From: Bacteroides ilei
GTDB lineage: Bacteria > Bacteroidota > Bacteroidia > Bacteroidales > Bacteroidaceae
Reading direction: 5' to 3'
Assembly (NCBI RefSeq): GCF_900128495.1
Contig: NZ_LT635801.1
Coordinates: forward strand, 445,997 to 509,996
Length of the DNA stretch: 64,000 nt
Below the pieces are notes generated by a model, which saw only the letters and a list, made by a program, of their open reading frames with translations, was not told the DNA's origin and ran no database searches. A program made the translations under genes and the position numbers. Shown here piece by piece: positions 9,625 to 19,252 of the stretch. The number at the start of each line of letters is the position of its first letter. Position 1 is the stretch's first letter.

Positions 9625-11661
9625 ATGAAGACAAAACAATGTGTAGCTATTGCGGCAATCATTTTAGCTGCGATGACTGGCTGTTCGAGCCAGAAGGAAG
9701 TCAAGAACACTTCCGGTCTGGATCTGACCAATATGGATACGACAGCCGTAGCCGGTCAGGATTTTTTCCAGTATGTATGTGGAGGATGGAACAAGAAACA
9801 TCCGTTGACTGCTGAATATTCCCGTTTCGGTTCATTTGATCTGTTGGCTGAAAACAACCAGAAGCAGATCCGTGAACTGATTGAGGGACTGGCTTCCCAG
9901 AAGGCTGAGGCTGGAAGTGCAGCCCAGAAAATCGGGGATCTGTATAATCTGGCGATGGATAGTGTGACCTTGAATAAACAAGGTTATGAACCGATCAAGG
10001 CTCAGTTGGACAAGATTTCGGCCTTGAAAGATAAGAATGAAATCATTCCGATGGTTGCCGAACTCCGTATGCAGGGAATCGGGACCTATTTCAACAGCTA
10101 TGTGTATGCTGATCCGAAGAACAGTAGTCTGAATCTGTTCCAGATGGGACAGGGAGGTATTAACCTGGGTGAAAAAGAATATTATCTGGATAATGACAGT
10201 ATAACCAGTAATATCCGTGAACAGTATAAGAACTATATAACTAAGCTGTTCATGTTGGCCGGTTTCAGTAATGAGGAAGCCACACAGAAGATGAATGATG
10301 TGATGGAAATTGAAACTGCCATTGCAAAAGTTTCACGCAGTGCGACAGAGTTGCGTGATCCGGAAGCCAACTATCATAAGATGTCGTATGCCGACCTGAA
10401 AAAAAACATTTCTGGCATTGACTGGGATGCCTATTTGAAAGGACTGGGTGTGGCTAACATCGATGAACTGAATGTAGAGCAGGTTGAGCCGATACAGGAA
10501 GTGGGCCGACTGATCAATACATTACCTCTTTCCAAGCATATCTCTTATCTGCAGTACAACCTGATTGATGCTGCGGCTTCTTGTTTGAGTGACGATTTTG
10601 TCAATGCAAGATTTGATTTCTATGGCAAAGTCTTGTCTGGACGTCAGGCTAACCAGCCGCGTTGGAAACGTGCTGTCAACTCTGTAAACAGTCTGTTGGG
10701 TGAGTTGGTAGGTCAGATGTATGTAGAAAAATATTTCTCGGCAGCAGCCAAGGAGCGTATGGTGAATCTGGTTAAGAACCTGCAATCGGCTTTAGGCGAG
10801 CGCATCAATGCACAGGAATGGATGAGTGACAGTACTAAGGTTCGCGCTCAGGAGAAGCTTGCTACCTTCCATGTAAAGGTAGGCTATCCCGATAAGTGGA
10901 AAGATTATTCCGACCTGAAGGTTGAGAAGGATTCATATTGGGCTAATGTTTGCCGTGCGGCTGAATGGAGTACGAAAGATAATTATAGCCGTTTGGGCAA
11001 ACCTGTTGACAAAGACGAATGGCTGATGACTCCACAGACTGTAAATGCTTACTATAACCCGTCGACAAATGAAATTTGTTTCCCTGCCGCTATCCTGCAG
11101 TATCCGTTCTTTGACATGGATGCAGACGATGCGTTCAATTATGGAGCCATCGGTGTAGTTATCGGTCATGAAATGACCCATGGATTCGATGACCAGGGCC
11201 GTCAGTTCGACAAAGACGGAAACTTGAAAGACTGGTGGGCCGAAGGTGACGCTGAACGCTTTAACGAACGTGCAAAGGTTATGGTTGATTTCTTCAATAA
11301 GATAGAAGTCTTACCGGGGTTGTATGCAAACGGTGAGTTGACGCTGGGTGAAAATCTGGCCGATCACGGAGGTTTGAACGTTGCTTATCTGGCTTATAAG
11401 AATGCAACAAAGGATGCACCGCTGGAAGATAAGGACGGGTTTACAGCCGATCAGCGTTTCTTTATCGCTTACGCTACATTGTGGGCCGGTAATATCCGTG
11501 ACGAGCAGATACGTGTATATACCAAATCCGATCCTCATTCACTGGGCAGATGGCGTGTAAACGGTGCATTGCCACATATTCAGGCATGGTACGATGCGTT
11601 TAACATTACGGAAAAAGATCCGTTATATGTAGCTCCAGAAAACCGGGTAAATATCTGGTAA
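9625..11661 (+). CDS. M13 family metallopeptidase lipoprotein (neprilysin/PepO-like)
   Basis: The 678-residue protein has a lipoprotein signal ending at Cys20 (AAMTGC), so it is anchored in the envelope. The zinc motif HEMTH is at residues 515-519 and the third ligand is Glu576 in GENLAD, the two hallmarks of M13. NAYYNPSTNEICFPAAILQ is the usual M13 substrate-binding segment. Family members cleave peptides on the N-terminal side of hydrophobic residues. The length matches bacterial PepO. The gap after the ABC-F gene is 37 bases, so cotranscription is possible. A hairpin terminator follows. Confidence 0.95.
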   Translation: MKTKQCVAIAAIILAAMTGCSSQKEVKNTSGLDLTNMDTTAVAGQDFFQYVCGGWNKKHPLTAEYSRFGSFDLLAENNQKQIRELIEGLASQKAEAGSAAQKIGDLYNLAMDSVTLNKQGYEPIKAQLDKISALKDKNEIIPMVAELRMQGIGTYFNSYVYADPKNSSLNLFQMGQGGINLGEKEYYLDNDSITSNIREQYKNYITKLFMLAGFSNEEATQKMNDVMEIETAIAKVSRSATELRDPEANYHKMSYADLKKNISGIDWDAYLKGLGVANIDELNVEQVEPIQEVGRLINTLPLSKHISYLQYNLIDAAASCLSDDFVNARFDFYGKVLSGRQANQPRWKRAVNSVNSLLGELVGQMYVEKYFSAAAKERMVNLVKNLQSALGERINAQEWMSDSTKVRAQEKLATFHVKVGYPDKWKDYSDLKVEKDSYWANVCRAAEWSTKDNYSRLGKPVDKDEWLMTPQTVNAYYNPSTNEICFPAAILQYPFFDMDADDAFNYGAIGVVIGHEMTHGFDDQGRQFDKDGNLKDWWAEGDAERFNERAKVMVDFFNKIEVLPGLYANGELTLGENLADHGGLNVAYLAYKNATKDAPLEDKDGFTADQRFFIAYATLWAGNIRDEQIRVYTKSDPHSLGRWRVNGALPHIQAWYDAFNITEKDPLYVAPENRVNIW

Positions 11662-11690
11662 TATCAGTATTCTCGAGAAAACCATAAAAG

Positions 11691-11740
11691 AAAATGGCAT
11701 GTGCAAATGAAATATTGAATTCATTTCGCATGCCATTTTT
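11691..11740. terminator. Bidirectional terminator
   Basis: An inverted repeat of about 19 bp with one bulge (AAATGGCATGTG.. / ..CGCATGCCATTT) is followed by a T run. It separates the plus-strand M13 peptidase gene from the convergent barrel-protein gene. Confidence 0.82.
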
Positions 11741-11791
11741 CATATCAATAAGTCACAGGGAGATGGTTGTTTTACTGTAAGGTTTGTTTGT

Positions 11792-12421
11792 TCAGAATAT
11801 AACACCTAAACGGAAGCCCACGTTGTTCTGTCCGTCGATATCACAGGTCAATGTCTGTGTACGGTTTGTGGCATAGCTGTAATATCCGGCTATGTGAAAT
11901 CCCAGGTTTCTATGTTTTATCGGATATATTTTAAGACCTATTTCGGGGGAGGCATAGAATCCCCAACTCTTGTCGTATAGGCCACCTGTTCCGAAATAAG
12001 TGGTATTGCGGGCAAACATGGCACCCAGTTTCACTCCCACATAAGGGTAGACGTATCTTGAGTTGAATGTATAGTCAAGTGCGGCTCCGAAAGGAATCTG
12101 GAATGCAGAACGCTGTTGGTCGGTAGTGAGACTTTCCGTAGGCGAAAGGCTTATGGTTTGCCGTGCTACATAAGAGTGGTTTGTATGAAATGAGATGAAG
12201 GCTCCGGCAGATATATTGTTTGTCAAATTGTACATTCCTTCAAAATTCATACCCCATCCGCTTATCTTGTCGGCAAAGCCGGTAGAAAACGGAGCGTTCA
12301 TCTGCCAGTCTATAGTGAGATGTACTTTCCGCTGTGAGACATATTGCGCCTGTGCTTGAGAAGTAAAGCATAAGCTCATGCATCCTGCCAGCAGAAGTGT
12401 GGCTATGTATTTCTTTTTCAT
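11792..12421 (-). CDS. Predicted outer-membrane beta-barrel protein
   Basis: The 209-residue protein has a clear signal peptide (MKKKYIATLLLAGCMSLCF, cut after AQA). Alternating hydrophobic and aromatic strands follow, ending in NVGFRLGVIF with a C-terminal Phe. These are the marks of a small outer-membrane barrel of OmpA/OmpW-like size. The track-length frame extends 24 codons upstream, but a perfect GGAGGT lies 7 bases before the internal ATG, which fixes the start there. It is the last gene of a three-gene minus-strand cluster and follows the DUF4136-like gene by 19 bases. The function is unknown. Confidence 0.75.
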   Translation of the reverse strand: MKKKYIATLLLAGCMSLCFTSQAQAQYVSQRKVHLTIDWQMNAPFSTGFADKISGWGMNFEGMYNLTNNISAGAFISFHTNHSYVARQTISLSPTESLTTDQQRSAFQIPFGAALDYTFNSRYVYPYVGVKLGAMFARNTTYFGTGGLYDKSWGFYASPEIGLKIYPIKHRNLGFHIAGYYSYATNRTQTLTCDIDGQNNVGFRLGVIF

Positions 12422-12428
12422 TGTATTT

Positions 12429-12434
12429 ACCTCC
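12429..12434 (-). promoter_or_regulatory. Strong Shine-Dalgarno deciding the barrel-protein start
   Basis: The minus strand reads GGAGGT seven bases before ATG at 12421. Such a strong site is rare in this genome and decides between this start and one at 12493 inside the upstream gene. Confidence 0.75.
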
Positions 12435-12440
12435 GTTTTT

Positions 12441-13064
12441 TTATTTTGTTGATTGGATATAAGATGATTGCTCGAATGCCTGATCAATGGCATTGGTCAT
12501 CAGTCGGATATTGTACCAGGAACTGTATTGGTATCCCGAAGCGTTGGCATACCATACGACAGGGAGTTTGGCATTCTCTGTACGGCTATCTGACAGATCT
12601 ACCATTTCTATGACAAGTGTATTGGTGTCATAGCTGTAACTTACAGGATAGGGGTAGTACCATCCGCCCCACCAAGGGCCCCAGTAGCCGTAATCCCACC
12701 AGCCTCCCCAGTATCCTCCGCTTACTACGTGCGTTGTTTGTGATACATAGGAAAGTTGTATGCCGAGGTCGGCATCATCTTTTTGTTCCGGGTCGGTGAT
12801 GCGCCGGTATCCACGGTTATTCATCTGTGTCTCTACCGTATTGATCAGCTTCTGGGCATTTTCATCCTTCCAGTAGGTGTCATGCTGCCCTGCTTCCAGA
12901 ATGCTGTCTGGTAAGAAGTAGGTCTGGAATTTACTGAAGTCAGTATTGTTGTCATAATCAGTATAGACAACCATATTGGAATCCAGTTGTTCCATGTCTG
13001 GGTCTTTTTCGCATGATGTCATGGCTAATGTTGTCATACATGCCAGCAATAGAAATTTTTTCAT
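12441..13064 (-). CDS. DUF4136-like lipoprotein
   Basis: The 207-residue protein has a lipobox ending at Cys18 (LAMTSC), so it is probably lipid-anchored in the envelope. The body fits DUF4136: a YTDYDNNTDFSKFQTYFLPDS start, then an I-x-x-x-V-E-x-Q-M-N-x-R-G-Y segment and a D-D-A-D-L motif before the final strands. Residues 116-140 form a striking Gly/Trp/Tyr-rich stretch (for example YWGGWWDYGYWGPWWGG), which is common as a loop in this family. The function of DUF4136 is not known. It sits between the barrel-protein gene and the DUF4251-like gene. Confidence 0.8.
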   Translation of the reverse strand: MKKFLLLACMTTLAMTSCEKDPDMEQLDSNMVVYTDYDNNTDFSKFQTYFLPDSILEAGQHDTYWKDENAQKLINTVETQMNNRGYRRITDPEQKDDADLGIQLSYVSQTTHVVSGGYWGGWWDYGYWGPWWGGWYYPYPVSYSYDTNTLVIEMVDLSDSRTENAKLPVVWYANASGYQYSSWYNIRLMTNAIDQAFEQSSYIQSTK

Positions 13065-13165
13065 AATTCCAATGATTGTTATATAGTTGGGAAATCCTGG
13101 ATATGGGATTTCCCTTTATGGATTTTAAAGGTTTGTTTGAGTTTAGGACATTTTTTATGCTTGTT

Positions 13166-13720
13166 TCAGATGGAACGTCCCTTGAACACATTGCTTTTGT
13201 GAAGTGGTACGATGACTCCGCTGAGTGACAGGCGGTTCGAATTGAAGTTCGGAGTTATATCCACTCTGGCATTATTATTCCCATAGTAAAGTGTAATGTT
13301 TATACGGGCAGAAATTCCGGATCCTGTAACATTAAAAGAAAGGTAGATATTACCTTTTTTATCTTTATCCAGTTTATAATCTGAAAAACGTCCGTCTACA
13401 GTGACACCTCCCAATCCGTTGGGACCACTTATTGGAATATTGAATGCTACCTGTACGGTTGCCTGGTCATCCTGTACCGAAACGAAGTTGGTATTGGATG
13501 TTACATAGGCGGTTTGTCCATATTTGAAGATGACTTTGTCGGCTTCCAAAGTGAAGGCGCGGTCGTTGATAGCTTGTTCAGCTTCGGCAAATTGCAAACT
13601 GTCGATTCGTTCCTGGAGTGCCTTTTTCTCGGCTTTGGTTAATTCTTCTTTTTCCTGTGCTGCGGCGTTTCCTGCCAGCATGAGCATGAATAACGCCATG
13701 ATAAATGTAAATCTTTTCAT
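13166..13720 (-). CDS. DUF4251-like secreted protein
   Basis: The 184-residue protein starts with a signal peptide (about 1-21, ending NAAAQ). A charged helical segment with KAEKKALQERIDSLQ comes next, then a beta-rich domain with a G-x-x-x-F-S-D-Y-x-L core. This matches DUF4251, a small Bacteroidetes periplasmic family of unknown function. It is the first gene of the three-gene envelope cluster on this strand; 101 bases separate it from the DUF4136-like gene. The AT-rich 290 bases upstream hold no clear gene. No strong TAnnTTTG box was seen. Confidence 0.75.
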   Translation of the reverse strand: MKRFTFIMALFMLMLAGNAAAQEKEELTKAEKKALQERIDSLQFAEAEQAINDRAFTLEADKVIFKYGQTAYVTSNTNFVSVQDDQATVQVAFNIPISGPNGLGGVTVDGRFSDYKLDKDKKGNIYLSFNVTGSGISARINITLYYGNNNARVDITPNFNSNRLSLSGVIVPLHKSNVFKGRSI

Positions 13721-13938
13721 TGTTCAAAACTTTTTTATATAACAAATGATTTATCTATTTGTTTGTAATTATAATAAGTTTCGATGGTTTTTACTGCTTT
13801 TATTGTGATTAATATTGTTTAAGAAGTCTTTTCTTTATCTTTTTTTAATTATTTATGCTGCCATGTATAATTTTTATAATGAGGTTGGAAATATATCTGT
13901 TCCGTTTATCAGACAGTGAAGGTATACCTATTTAAAAT

Positions 13939-13990
13939 AACGGAAAAGGCTGTCTCAGAGTAGTTCTACTCCGAAACAGCCTTTTCTGTT
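13939..13990 (-). terminator. Terminator downstream of the aminotransferase gene
   Basis: A 15-bp stem (AACGGAAAAGGCTGT / ACAGCCTTTTCTGTT, one mismatch) encloses a second stem GAGTAG/CTACTC. It follows the minus-strand aminotransferase stop codon by about 20 bases. Confidence 0.78.
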
Positions 13991-14010
13991 ATTGTGTGTT
14001 ATCTATTTTC

Positions 14011-15204
14011 TTATTTCAGACGGGCCAGGGTCTCTTTGATACGGCGCATGGATTCCACGATGTTTTCATCAGATGTGGCATAACTCATGCGGATACATTC
14101 AGGGGCACCGAAAGAAGTTCCACCTACACAAGCTACATGGCCAACTTCGAGCAGGTACATAGCCAGGTCATCGGCATTGTTGATTACACGGTCACCGTCT
14201 TTCTTACCGAAGAAAGAGTCACATTTCGGGAACAGGTAGAATGCGCCTTGCGGAACATTGACTTCGAATCCCGGAATTTCCTTTGCCAGTTTTACAATCA
14301 GGTCGCGACGGCGTTCGAAGGCTTTGCGCATGGCTTCAACAGGTTCCTGTGTTCCTGTATAGGCGGCTTCTGCAGCCTTTTGTGATACAGAACAAGGGCC
14401 GGAAGTATATTGTCCCTGCAGTTTGTTCACACCTTTTACAATCCATTCGGGACCGGCAATGAAACCGATACGCCATCCTGTCATTGCATAGGCTTTTGAT
14501 ACACCGTTAATGATTACGACACGATCCTTGATTTCAGCAAACTGGGCGATACTCTGATGTTTCCCGATGTAGTTGATATGTTCATAGATTTCATCTGCAA
14601 TGACAATTACACGTTCATGTTTTGCTATTACAGCTGCCAGTCCGGCCAGTTCTTCCTGTGAATAGACAGAACCTGTCGGGTTTGACGGAGAACAGAGAAT
14701 CAATGCACGTGTCTTAGGAGTTATGGCAGCTTCCAGCTGTGCCGGGGTTATCTTGAAGTCCTGGTCAATTCCGGCACGTACGATAACTGGAGTACCTTCG
14801 GCCAGTTTTACCATCTCCGGATAGCTTACCCAATAGGGAGCCGGAACGATGACTTCGTCTCCTTTGTTGATCAGGGCCAAGACCGTGTTACAGACAGATT
14901 GTTTGGCACCGTTTGCACAGCTGATCTGGGCAGCAGTATATTCCAGACCGTTTTCATTTTTCAGTTTAGCTACAATGGCATTACGCAATGCCGGGTAACC
15001 AGCCACAGGAGAATAACGGGAATAGTTTTCGTCAATAGCTTTCTTGGCTGCTTCTTTGATATGATCCGGTGTATTGAAGTCCGGTTCACCTACACTAAGA
15101 TTAATTACATCAACACCTTGTGCTTTAAGTTCACTGCTCTTTTGTGACATAGCCAATGTCGCAGACGGTGACAGGCTATTCAAACGATCTGAAAGTTGAT
15201 TCAT
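14011..15204 (-). CDS. Class I/II PLP-dependent aminotransferase (aspartate aminotransferase-like)
   Basis: The 397-residue protein is a fold-type I aminotransferase. The PLP Schiff-base lysine is Lys237 in GVSKAYAMTGWRIGF, and ADEIYEHI (Asp204, Tyr207) contacts the cofactor. SPSNPTG carries the conserved Asn-Pro, and a C-terminal R-M-S-Y segment provides the carboxylate-binding Arg. These are features of the aspartate/prephenate aminotransferase group (subgroup I-beta), which swap amino groups between aspartate or related amino acids and 2-oxoglutarate. The exact substrate is open. A longer frame starts at 15255, but the MNQLSDRLNSL start fits the family. It lies 68 bases behind the BAX-inhibitor-like gene. 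Confidence 0.93.
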   Translation of the reverse strand: MNQLSDRLNSLSPSATLAMSQKSSELKAQGVDVINLSVGEPDFNTPDHIKEAAKKAIDENYSRYSPVAGYPALRNAIVAKLKNENGLEYTAAQISCANGAKQSVCNTVLALINKGDEVIVPAPYWVSYPEMVKLAEGTPVIVRAGIDQDFKITPAQLEAAITPKTRALILCSPSNPTGSVYSQEELAGLAAVIAKHERVIVIADEIYEHINYIGKHQSIAQFAEIKDRVVIINGVSKAYAMTGWRIGFIAGPEWIVKGVNKLQGQYTSGPCSVSQKAAEAAYTGTQEPVEAMRKAFERRRDLIVKLAKEIPGFEVNVPQGAFYLFPKCDSFFGKKDGDRVINNADDLAMYLLEVGHVACVGGTSFGAPECIRMSYATSDENIVESMRRIKETLARLK

Positions 15205-15272
15205 ATTGTTTAGTTTTAGTTCGATTTTTTTGCAAAATAAGTGATATTCTTTCATATAAAGAAAAAAAACGA

Positions 15273-15974
15273 TTATTTTCTGTCACCTAGTAAGCGTAAA
15301 AGGTAAAGGAACAGATTAATGAAATCCAGGTAAAGGGTCATGGCACCTAACAGGGCGATTTTCTGGGTCGTTTCATTGACTTCCATGTCATCGGCCGACA
15401 GTAGCCGTTTGATTTTCTGGGTATCGTATGCTGTCAGTCCTACGAAAAGTAATACTCCGATGTATGAGATGACAACATCCATCATTGCACTTTTGAGGAA
15501 CAGGTTGACCAATGAAGCGATAATTATTCCTATCAGTGCCATAATGCAGATATTTCCGATTTTGCTAAGGTCTTTTTTCGTTACATATCCGAATATAGCC
15601 ATGACTGCGAATGTTCCGGCTGTAATGAAGAATGTACTTGCAATGGAGGCTGCCGTATAGATGGCGAAGATAAATGAAAGCGTCACACCGTTCAGTATGG
15701 AATATAGAATGAAAAGGACGGTTGCCTTGGTGAATGAAATACTGCTGATCCGTGCAGACAGATACCATACAACACCTATTTCAGCAATCAGTAATCCCCA
15801 GAAAAGTAGTGAATTCTGGGCGATAGCTGCCAATAGTGTATATGATTTGGCTACATACATGGCTACAAAGGCAGTAATGACAAGTGCCAGTGTCATCCAT
15901 ACATAGACGCTTCGGAATAATGTAATTTGTGCAGCTTTGGCTGCATAAGGTTTGGCTAATTGATTCATTTCCAT
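15273..15974 (-). CDS. BAX inhibitor-1 / YccA family membrane protein
   Basis: The 233-residue protein has about seven hydrophobic helices after a short polar N-terminus. The motif SILNGVTLSFIF and the segment YDTQKIKRLL between the last helices are typical of the UPF0005/TMBIM family. Some members are pH-sensitive calcium leak channels; in bacteria YccA binds the FtsH protease. The role in this organism is unknown. It lies between the aminotransferase gene and ribBA on the same strand, and a hairpin separates it from ribBA. Confidence 0.9.
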   Translation of the reverse strand: MEMNQLAKPYAAKAAQITLFRSVYVWMTLALVITAFVAMYVAKSYTLLAAIAQNSLLFWGLLIAEIGVVWYLSARISSISFTKATVLFILYSILNGVTLSFIFAIYTAASIASTFFITAGTFAVMAIFGYVTKKDLSKIGNICIMALIGIIIASLVNLFLKSAMMDVVISYIGVLLFVGLTAYDTQKIKRLLSADDMEVNETTQKIALLGAMTLYLDFINLFLYLLRLLGDRK

Positions 15975-16002
15975 AGTTTATATGATTTTAATGATTGTTC
16001 TT

Positions 16003-16035
16003 AATCGGGGGGATTGCCTTTGACACCCCCCGATT
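16003..16035 (-). terminator. GC-rich hairpin after ribBA
   Basis: A perfect 10-bp stem (AATCGGGGGG / CCCCCCGATT) has a 13-base loop and lies 16 bases past the ribBA stop. On the minus strand the following bases are not a clean U run, so termination is plausible but not certain. Confidence 0.5.
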
Positions 16036-16050
16036 CTTATTGTCTGTGGT

Positions 16051-17262
16051 TCATTTAAAATGTAAGGTATGTCCCATACGCATCTTCTTGGTTAGGAGAT
16101 AGCGTTCGTTGTACTTGTTCGGAGTGACTTCGATAGGTACATTTTCAGTGATTTCCAGTCCGTAAGCTTCCAGTCCTACGCGTTTTACTGGATTATTGGT
16201 TAGCAGACGCATTTTCCGGATGCCAATTTCACGCAGAATCTGTGCACCTACACCATAGTCGCGTTCATCGGCTTGATGTCCCAGGCAGAGGTTGGCGTCT
16301 ACCGTATCCATACCTTCTTCCTGAAGTTTGTAGGCTTTCATCTTTTCCATCAGTCCTATTCCGCGGCCTTCCTGGTTCAGGTAGATAACGGCTCCTTTTC
16401 CTTCTTTCTCGATCAGTTGCATGGCTTTGTGCAGCTGCTCTCCACAGTCGCATCGCATCGAGCCGAAAATGTCGCCTGTAGCGCAGGAGGAATGGACCCG
16501 TACCAATACCGGTTCATTTTCTTCAAACGAACCTTTAATCAAGGCCACATGTTCCAGACCGTTACTTTTCTGGCGGAAGGGAATCAGACGGAAATGACCG
16601 TATTCGGTAGGCATATCCACTTCCACTCCTTTTTCTACCAATGATTCCTGTTTCAGTCGGTAAGCGATCAGATCGGCTATGGAAATCAGTTTGAATCCGT
16701 ACTCATCCGCCATTTTCCGTAATTCCGGCAGGCGTGCCATTGTTCCGTCTTCATTCATGACTTCCATCAGTGCAGCTGCCGGATAAAGGCCTGCCAATTT
16801 TGCCATGTCAATGGAGGCTTCTGTGTGTCCTGCACGGCGGAGTACTCCTTTATCTTGTGCATATAGCGGATTTACATGTCCGGGGCGCCCGAAGGTTTCG
16901 GGGCGGGAGTTCGGATCGGCTAATGCACGGATTGTTGCGGCACGGTCGGCTGCAGAGACTCCTGTAGTACAGCCTTCCAGTTTATCGATAGTTACAGTAA
17001 AAGGAGTTCCAAGGACAGATGTGTTGTTTGAAACCTGATGTGGCAAGTCAAGTTCCTGGCAGCGCGACAAAGTAATCGGAGCACAGAGTACACCTCTTGC
17101 ATGTTTCAGCATGAAGTTGACTTTCTCTGGAGTAATGAGTTCGGCGGCAATGATCAGGTCGCCTTCGTTTTCGCGGTCTTCGTCGTCGACAACAATGACA
17201 AATTCACCTTTACGAAAGTCCTCAATGGCTTCTTCAATTGTGTTCAATTTAATTTTGTCCAT
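16051..17262 (-). CDS. ribBA: Bifunctional 3,4-dihydroxy-2-butanone 4-phosphate synthase / GTP cyclohydrolase II
   Basis: The protein supplies both entry precursors of riboflavin. Residues of about 1-205 are the DHBP synthase, with the acidic catalytic motif [10 protein letters not shown] at 26-35 and [14 protein letters not shown] near 145. Residues of about 206-403 are GTP cyclohydrolase II, with zinc cysteines Cys260, Cys271 and Cys273 in [17 protein letters not shown] and the NQEGRGIGL motif. Both halves look intact. The length of 403 is normal for RibBA. The gene starts four bases after the permease gene and is almost surely in its transcript. No FMN riboswitch fits in the gap. Confidence 0.97.
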   Translation of the reverse strand: MDKIKLNTIEEAIEDFRKGEFVIVVDDEDRENEGDLIIAAELITPEKVNFMLKHARGVLCAPITLSRCQELDLPHQVSNNTSVLGTPFTVTIDKLEGCTTGVSAADRAATIRALADPNSRPETFGRPGHVNPLYAQDKGVLRRAGHTEASIDMAKLAGLYPAAALMEVMNEDGTMARLPELRKMADEYGFKLISIADLIAYRLKQESLVEKGVEVDMPTEYGHFRLIPFRQKSNGLEHVALIKGSFEENEPVLVRVHSSCATGDIFGSMRCDCGEQLHKAMQLIEKEGKGAVIYLNQEGRGIGLMEKMKAYKLQEEGMDTVDANLCLGHQADERDYGVGAQILREIGIRKMRLLTNNPVKRVGLEAYGLEITENVPIEVTPNKYNERYLLTKKMRMGHTLHFK

Positions 17263-17266
17263 AGTG

Positions 17267-19171
17267 CTATTGTATATCTAAATGTTGTTTTGTTATTTCT
17301 TGCTGTATGTTTTTATTTGTCTGTATAATGGTTTTCAGGTCTTTTCCTAACCGTCTCCGGTATCTCCATATATTCAGGTAGATAAGGATTCCGGCGGGAA
17401 CTGCCAGACCGAGGAGGATGTTCAGATACAGATTGTCCGATACACTCTTGTGAGCTTTAACGGATAAGAACGGATAATTGTTCAGATAATTGATCAGAAT
17501 CGGGTCTTTGGTGTTCGACAGTTCTTCGATGAGGCTTTCCAACCGTTCGCTGATCTCTGCTATAGCATTGTCGTGCGTATGGTTGGTAAAGATCTTGAAA
17601 TAGTTCGGCATCTTGTTCAGTCTGTGAATCTGCAGGTAAGCTTCACAGCCGGCCGTTATGTCACCCAGAATATGCATGTCTTGTGCATAGTCTGGATTCT
17701 CAATGATCACTTCTTTCTTGAACAGGTGTCGTGAAGAGCGGATTCCGAACAGTTTCCGGAAGAATCCGGTGTAGACATCGATATTGAATACAACGGAATC
17801 CTTGTTTGATTTATAAGTTAGGAACCCTCCCAGAGGTGCCAGTACCAGCGTACTCATCCATGTACCCAGCACAATATTCATTTCACCGCTTTTCCCTACG
17901 CGGGTTGCACCGGAATCTATAATATAGTAAATTACGAATATCAGGACTGACAGTACTACAGGCATTCCCAGACCACCTTTCCGGATAATCGCACCCAAAG
18001 GGGCTCCGATGAAGAAGAAACAGAGGCATGCCAGTGACAGGGTAATTTTTTTATGCCAGTCGGACCGATGGGTACGTATATCTCGGTCTGTATCTTTTGT
18101 CAGATAGCTTTTCATACTCCAGTCGGACGACAGGGATGATGTCCGGCTGTTGGCATTATTCAATACTTTTAACTTTTCTGCCGAAGTCATAGAGTTGTAT
18201 ACACTGTCGGTATTAATTACCGTAATGCGCTTTTCCTGCAGACGGATGGAATCTTGTCTGCTCAGAATCGGAGCTTTGAAGGTTGTCTTCATTACATCTT
18301 TATACATGGAACGGCCCACACTGTCTGCAAAGTTATTGAGTGAGTCGATTGCCAGCGATATTTCACGCATGTTTTTGATGTCTGAACGGCGGTCCAGAAA
18401 ACTTCCGTCTACCATATTGAATTCGGTATTGAATTCAATCAATGTATGTTTTTCCTTGAATGTTTCACGGCGGTAGGGTACACTGTTGGATAAAACAGAC
18501 TGCGATTTCAGATTTTCAAACTGTTCTCCATTATATAAATGCAGAAAAAGATGTTGTTTGTCGGCCGTCAGGTCCAGTTTCCCTTCTTCCGCCCATATGA
18601 TGTGTGCATTATCGAATCCGTCTGAAAAGTTATAGATGAGTATGTCTTTCAGTAATCCGGTTTCACGGTCTTTGTGCTTGACATAAATGTTATAGCCTTC
18701 GATATCTGTATAGAATACCCCTTCAGGAATGTCTACTTCTGGCGATTTCTGTTTCATGGAAACCAGTAGCGTCCATAATTGTTTTTGGGCTTTCGGGCCT
18801 ATTACATTCTGGAAATAGAATGACATGAGTCCCAGAAAAACACAAAAAAGGATAATCGGGCGCATGATACGTAACAGCGGAATGCCAGCAGCCTTCATGG
18901 ACAGAAGCTCATATCGTTCTCCGAAATTACCGAATGTCATCAGGGCGGCAAGCAGGATTGCCAATGGCAGTGACATGGGTATCAGGGTAAGGCCCGAATA
19001 GAAGAAGAATTGGGCAAGAACACTAATTTCCAAACCTTTACCGACCAGCTCATCGACGTATCTCCATAAGAACTGCATCATAAAGATGAATAGGCAGATA
19101 AAGAAAGTTCCACAAAAGAGGAGCAGGAAGCTTTTGAGGACGAATATATCGAGTTTTTTTATGCGTAGCAT
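17267..19171 (-). CDS. LptF/LptG-family (YjgP/YjgQ) permease with long C-terminal extension
   Basis: LptF and LptG are the membrane subunits of the ABC transporter that extracts lipopolysaccharide and feeds it to the periplasmic bridge. This 634-residue protein has three N-terminal membrane helices, a periplasmic domain of about 250 residues, and three further helices around residues 380-455. The segment [23 protein letters not shown] split by its helix turn is characteristic. E. coli homologues end soon after the sixth helix. Here about 180 residues more follow, with a polar helical part and a seventh hydrophobic segment near 590-610 before a basic tail. The gene precedes ribBA by four bases. 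Confidence 0.88.
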   Translation of the reverse strand: MLRIKKLDIFVLKSFLLLFCGTFFICLFIFMMQFLWRYVDELVGKGLEISVLAQFFFYSGLTLIPMSLPLAILLAALMTFGNFGERYELLSMKAAGIPLLRIMRPIILFCVFLGLMSFYFQNVIGPKAQKQLWTLLVSMKQKSPEVDIPEGVFYTDIEGYNIYVKHKDRETGLLKDILIYNFSDGFDNAHIIWAEEGKLDLTADKQHLFLHLYNGEQFENLKSQSVLSNSVPYRRETFKEKHTLIEFNTEFNMVDGSFLDRRSDIKNMREISLAIDSLNNFADSVGRSMYKDVMKTTFKAPILSRQDSIRLQEKRITVINTDSVYNSMTSAEKLKVLNNANSRTSSLSSDWSMKSYLTKDTDRDIRTHRSDWHKKITLSLACLCFFFIGAPLGAIIRKGGLGMPVVLSVLIFVIYYIIDSGATRVGKSGEMNIVLGTWMSTLVLAPLGGFLTYKSNKDSVVFNIDVYTGFFRKLFGIRSSRHLFKKEVIIENPDYAQDMHILGDITAGCEAYLQIHRLNKMPNYFKIFTNHTHDNAIAEISERLESLIEELSNTKDPILINYLNNYPFLSVKAHKSVSDNLYLNILLGLAVPAGILIYLNIWRYRRRLGKDLKTIIQTNKNIQQEITKQHLDIQ

Positions 19172-19199
19172 TCTCTATTTATAAATAATTATCAGAGTG

Positions 19200-19229
19200 C
19201 AAAAGTAGCATAAAAAATGGAGAGGCAAA
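19200..19229 (-). promoter_or_regulatory. Promoter for the permease-ribBA operon
   Basis: On the minus strand TTTG (19229-19226) is followed after 18 bases by TACTTTTG (19207-19200), a full match to the Bacteroides consensus, 28 bases before the permease start codon. Confidence 0.72.
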
Positions 19230-19252
19230 TGAAGTTTTTTATATTTTTAAAA

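Noticed and set aside
17255..17275. FMN riboswitch controlling ribBA
   Set aside because: Only four bases separate ribBA from the permease gene, and no riboswitch-like conserved blocks lie upstream of the permease.
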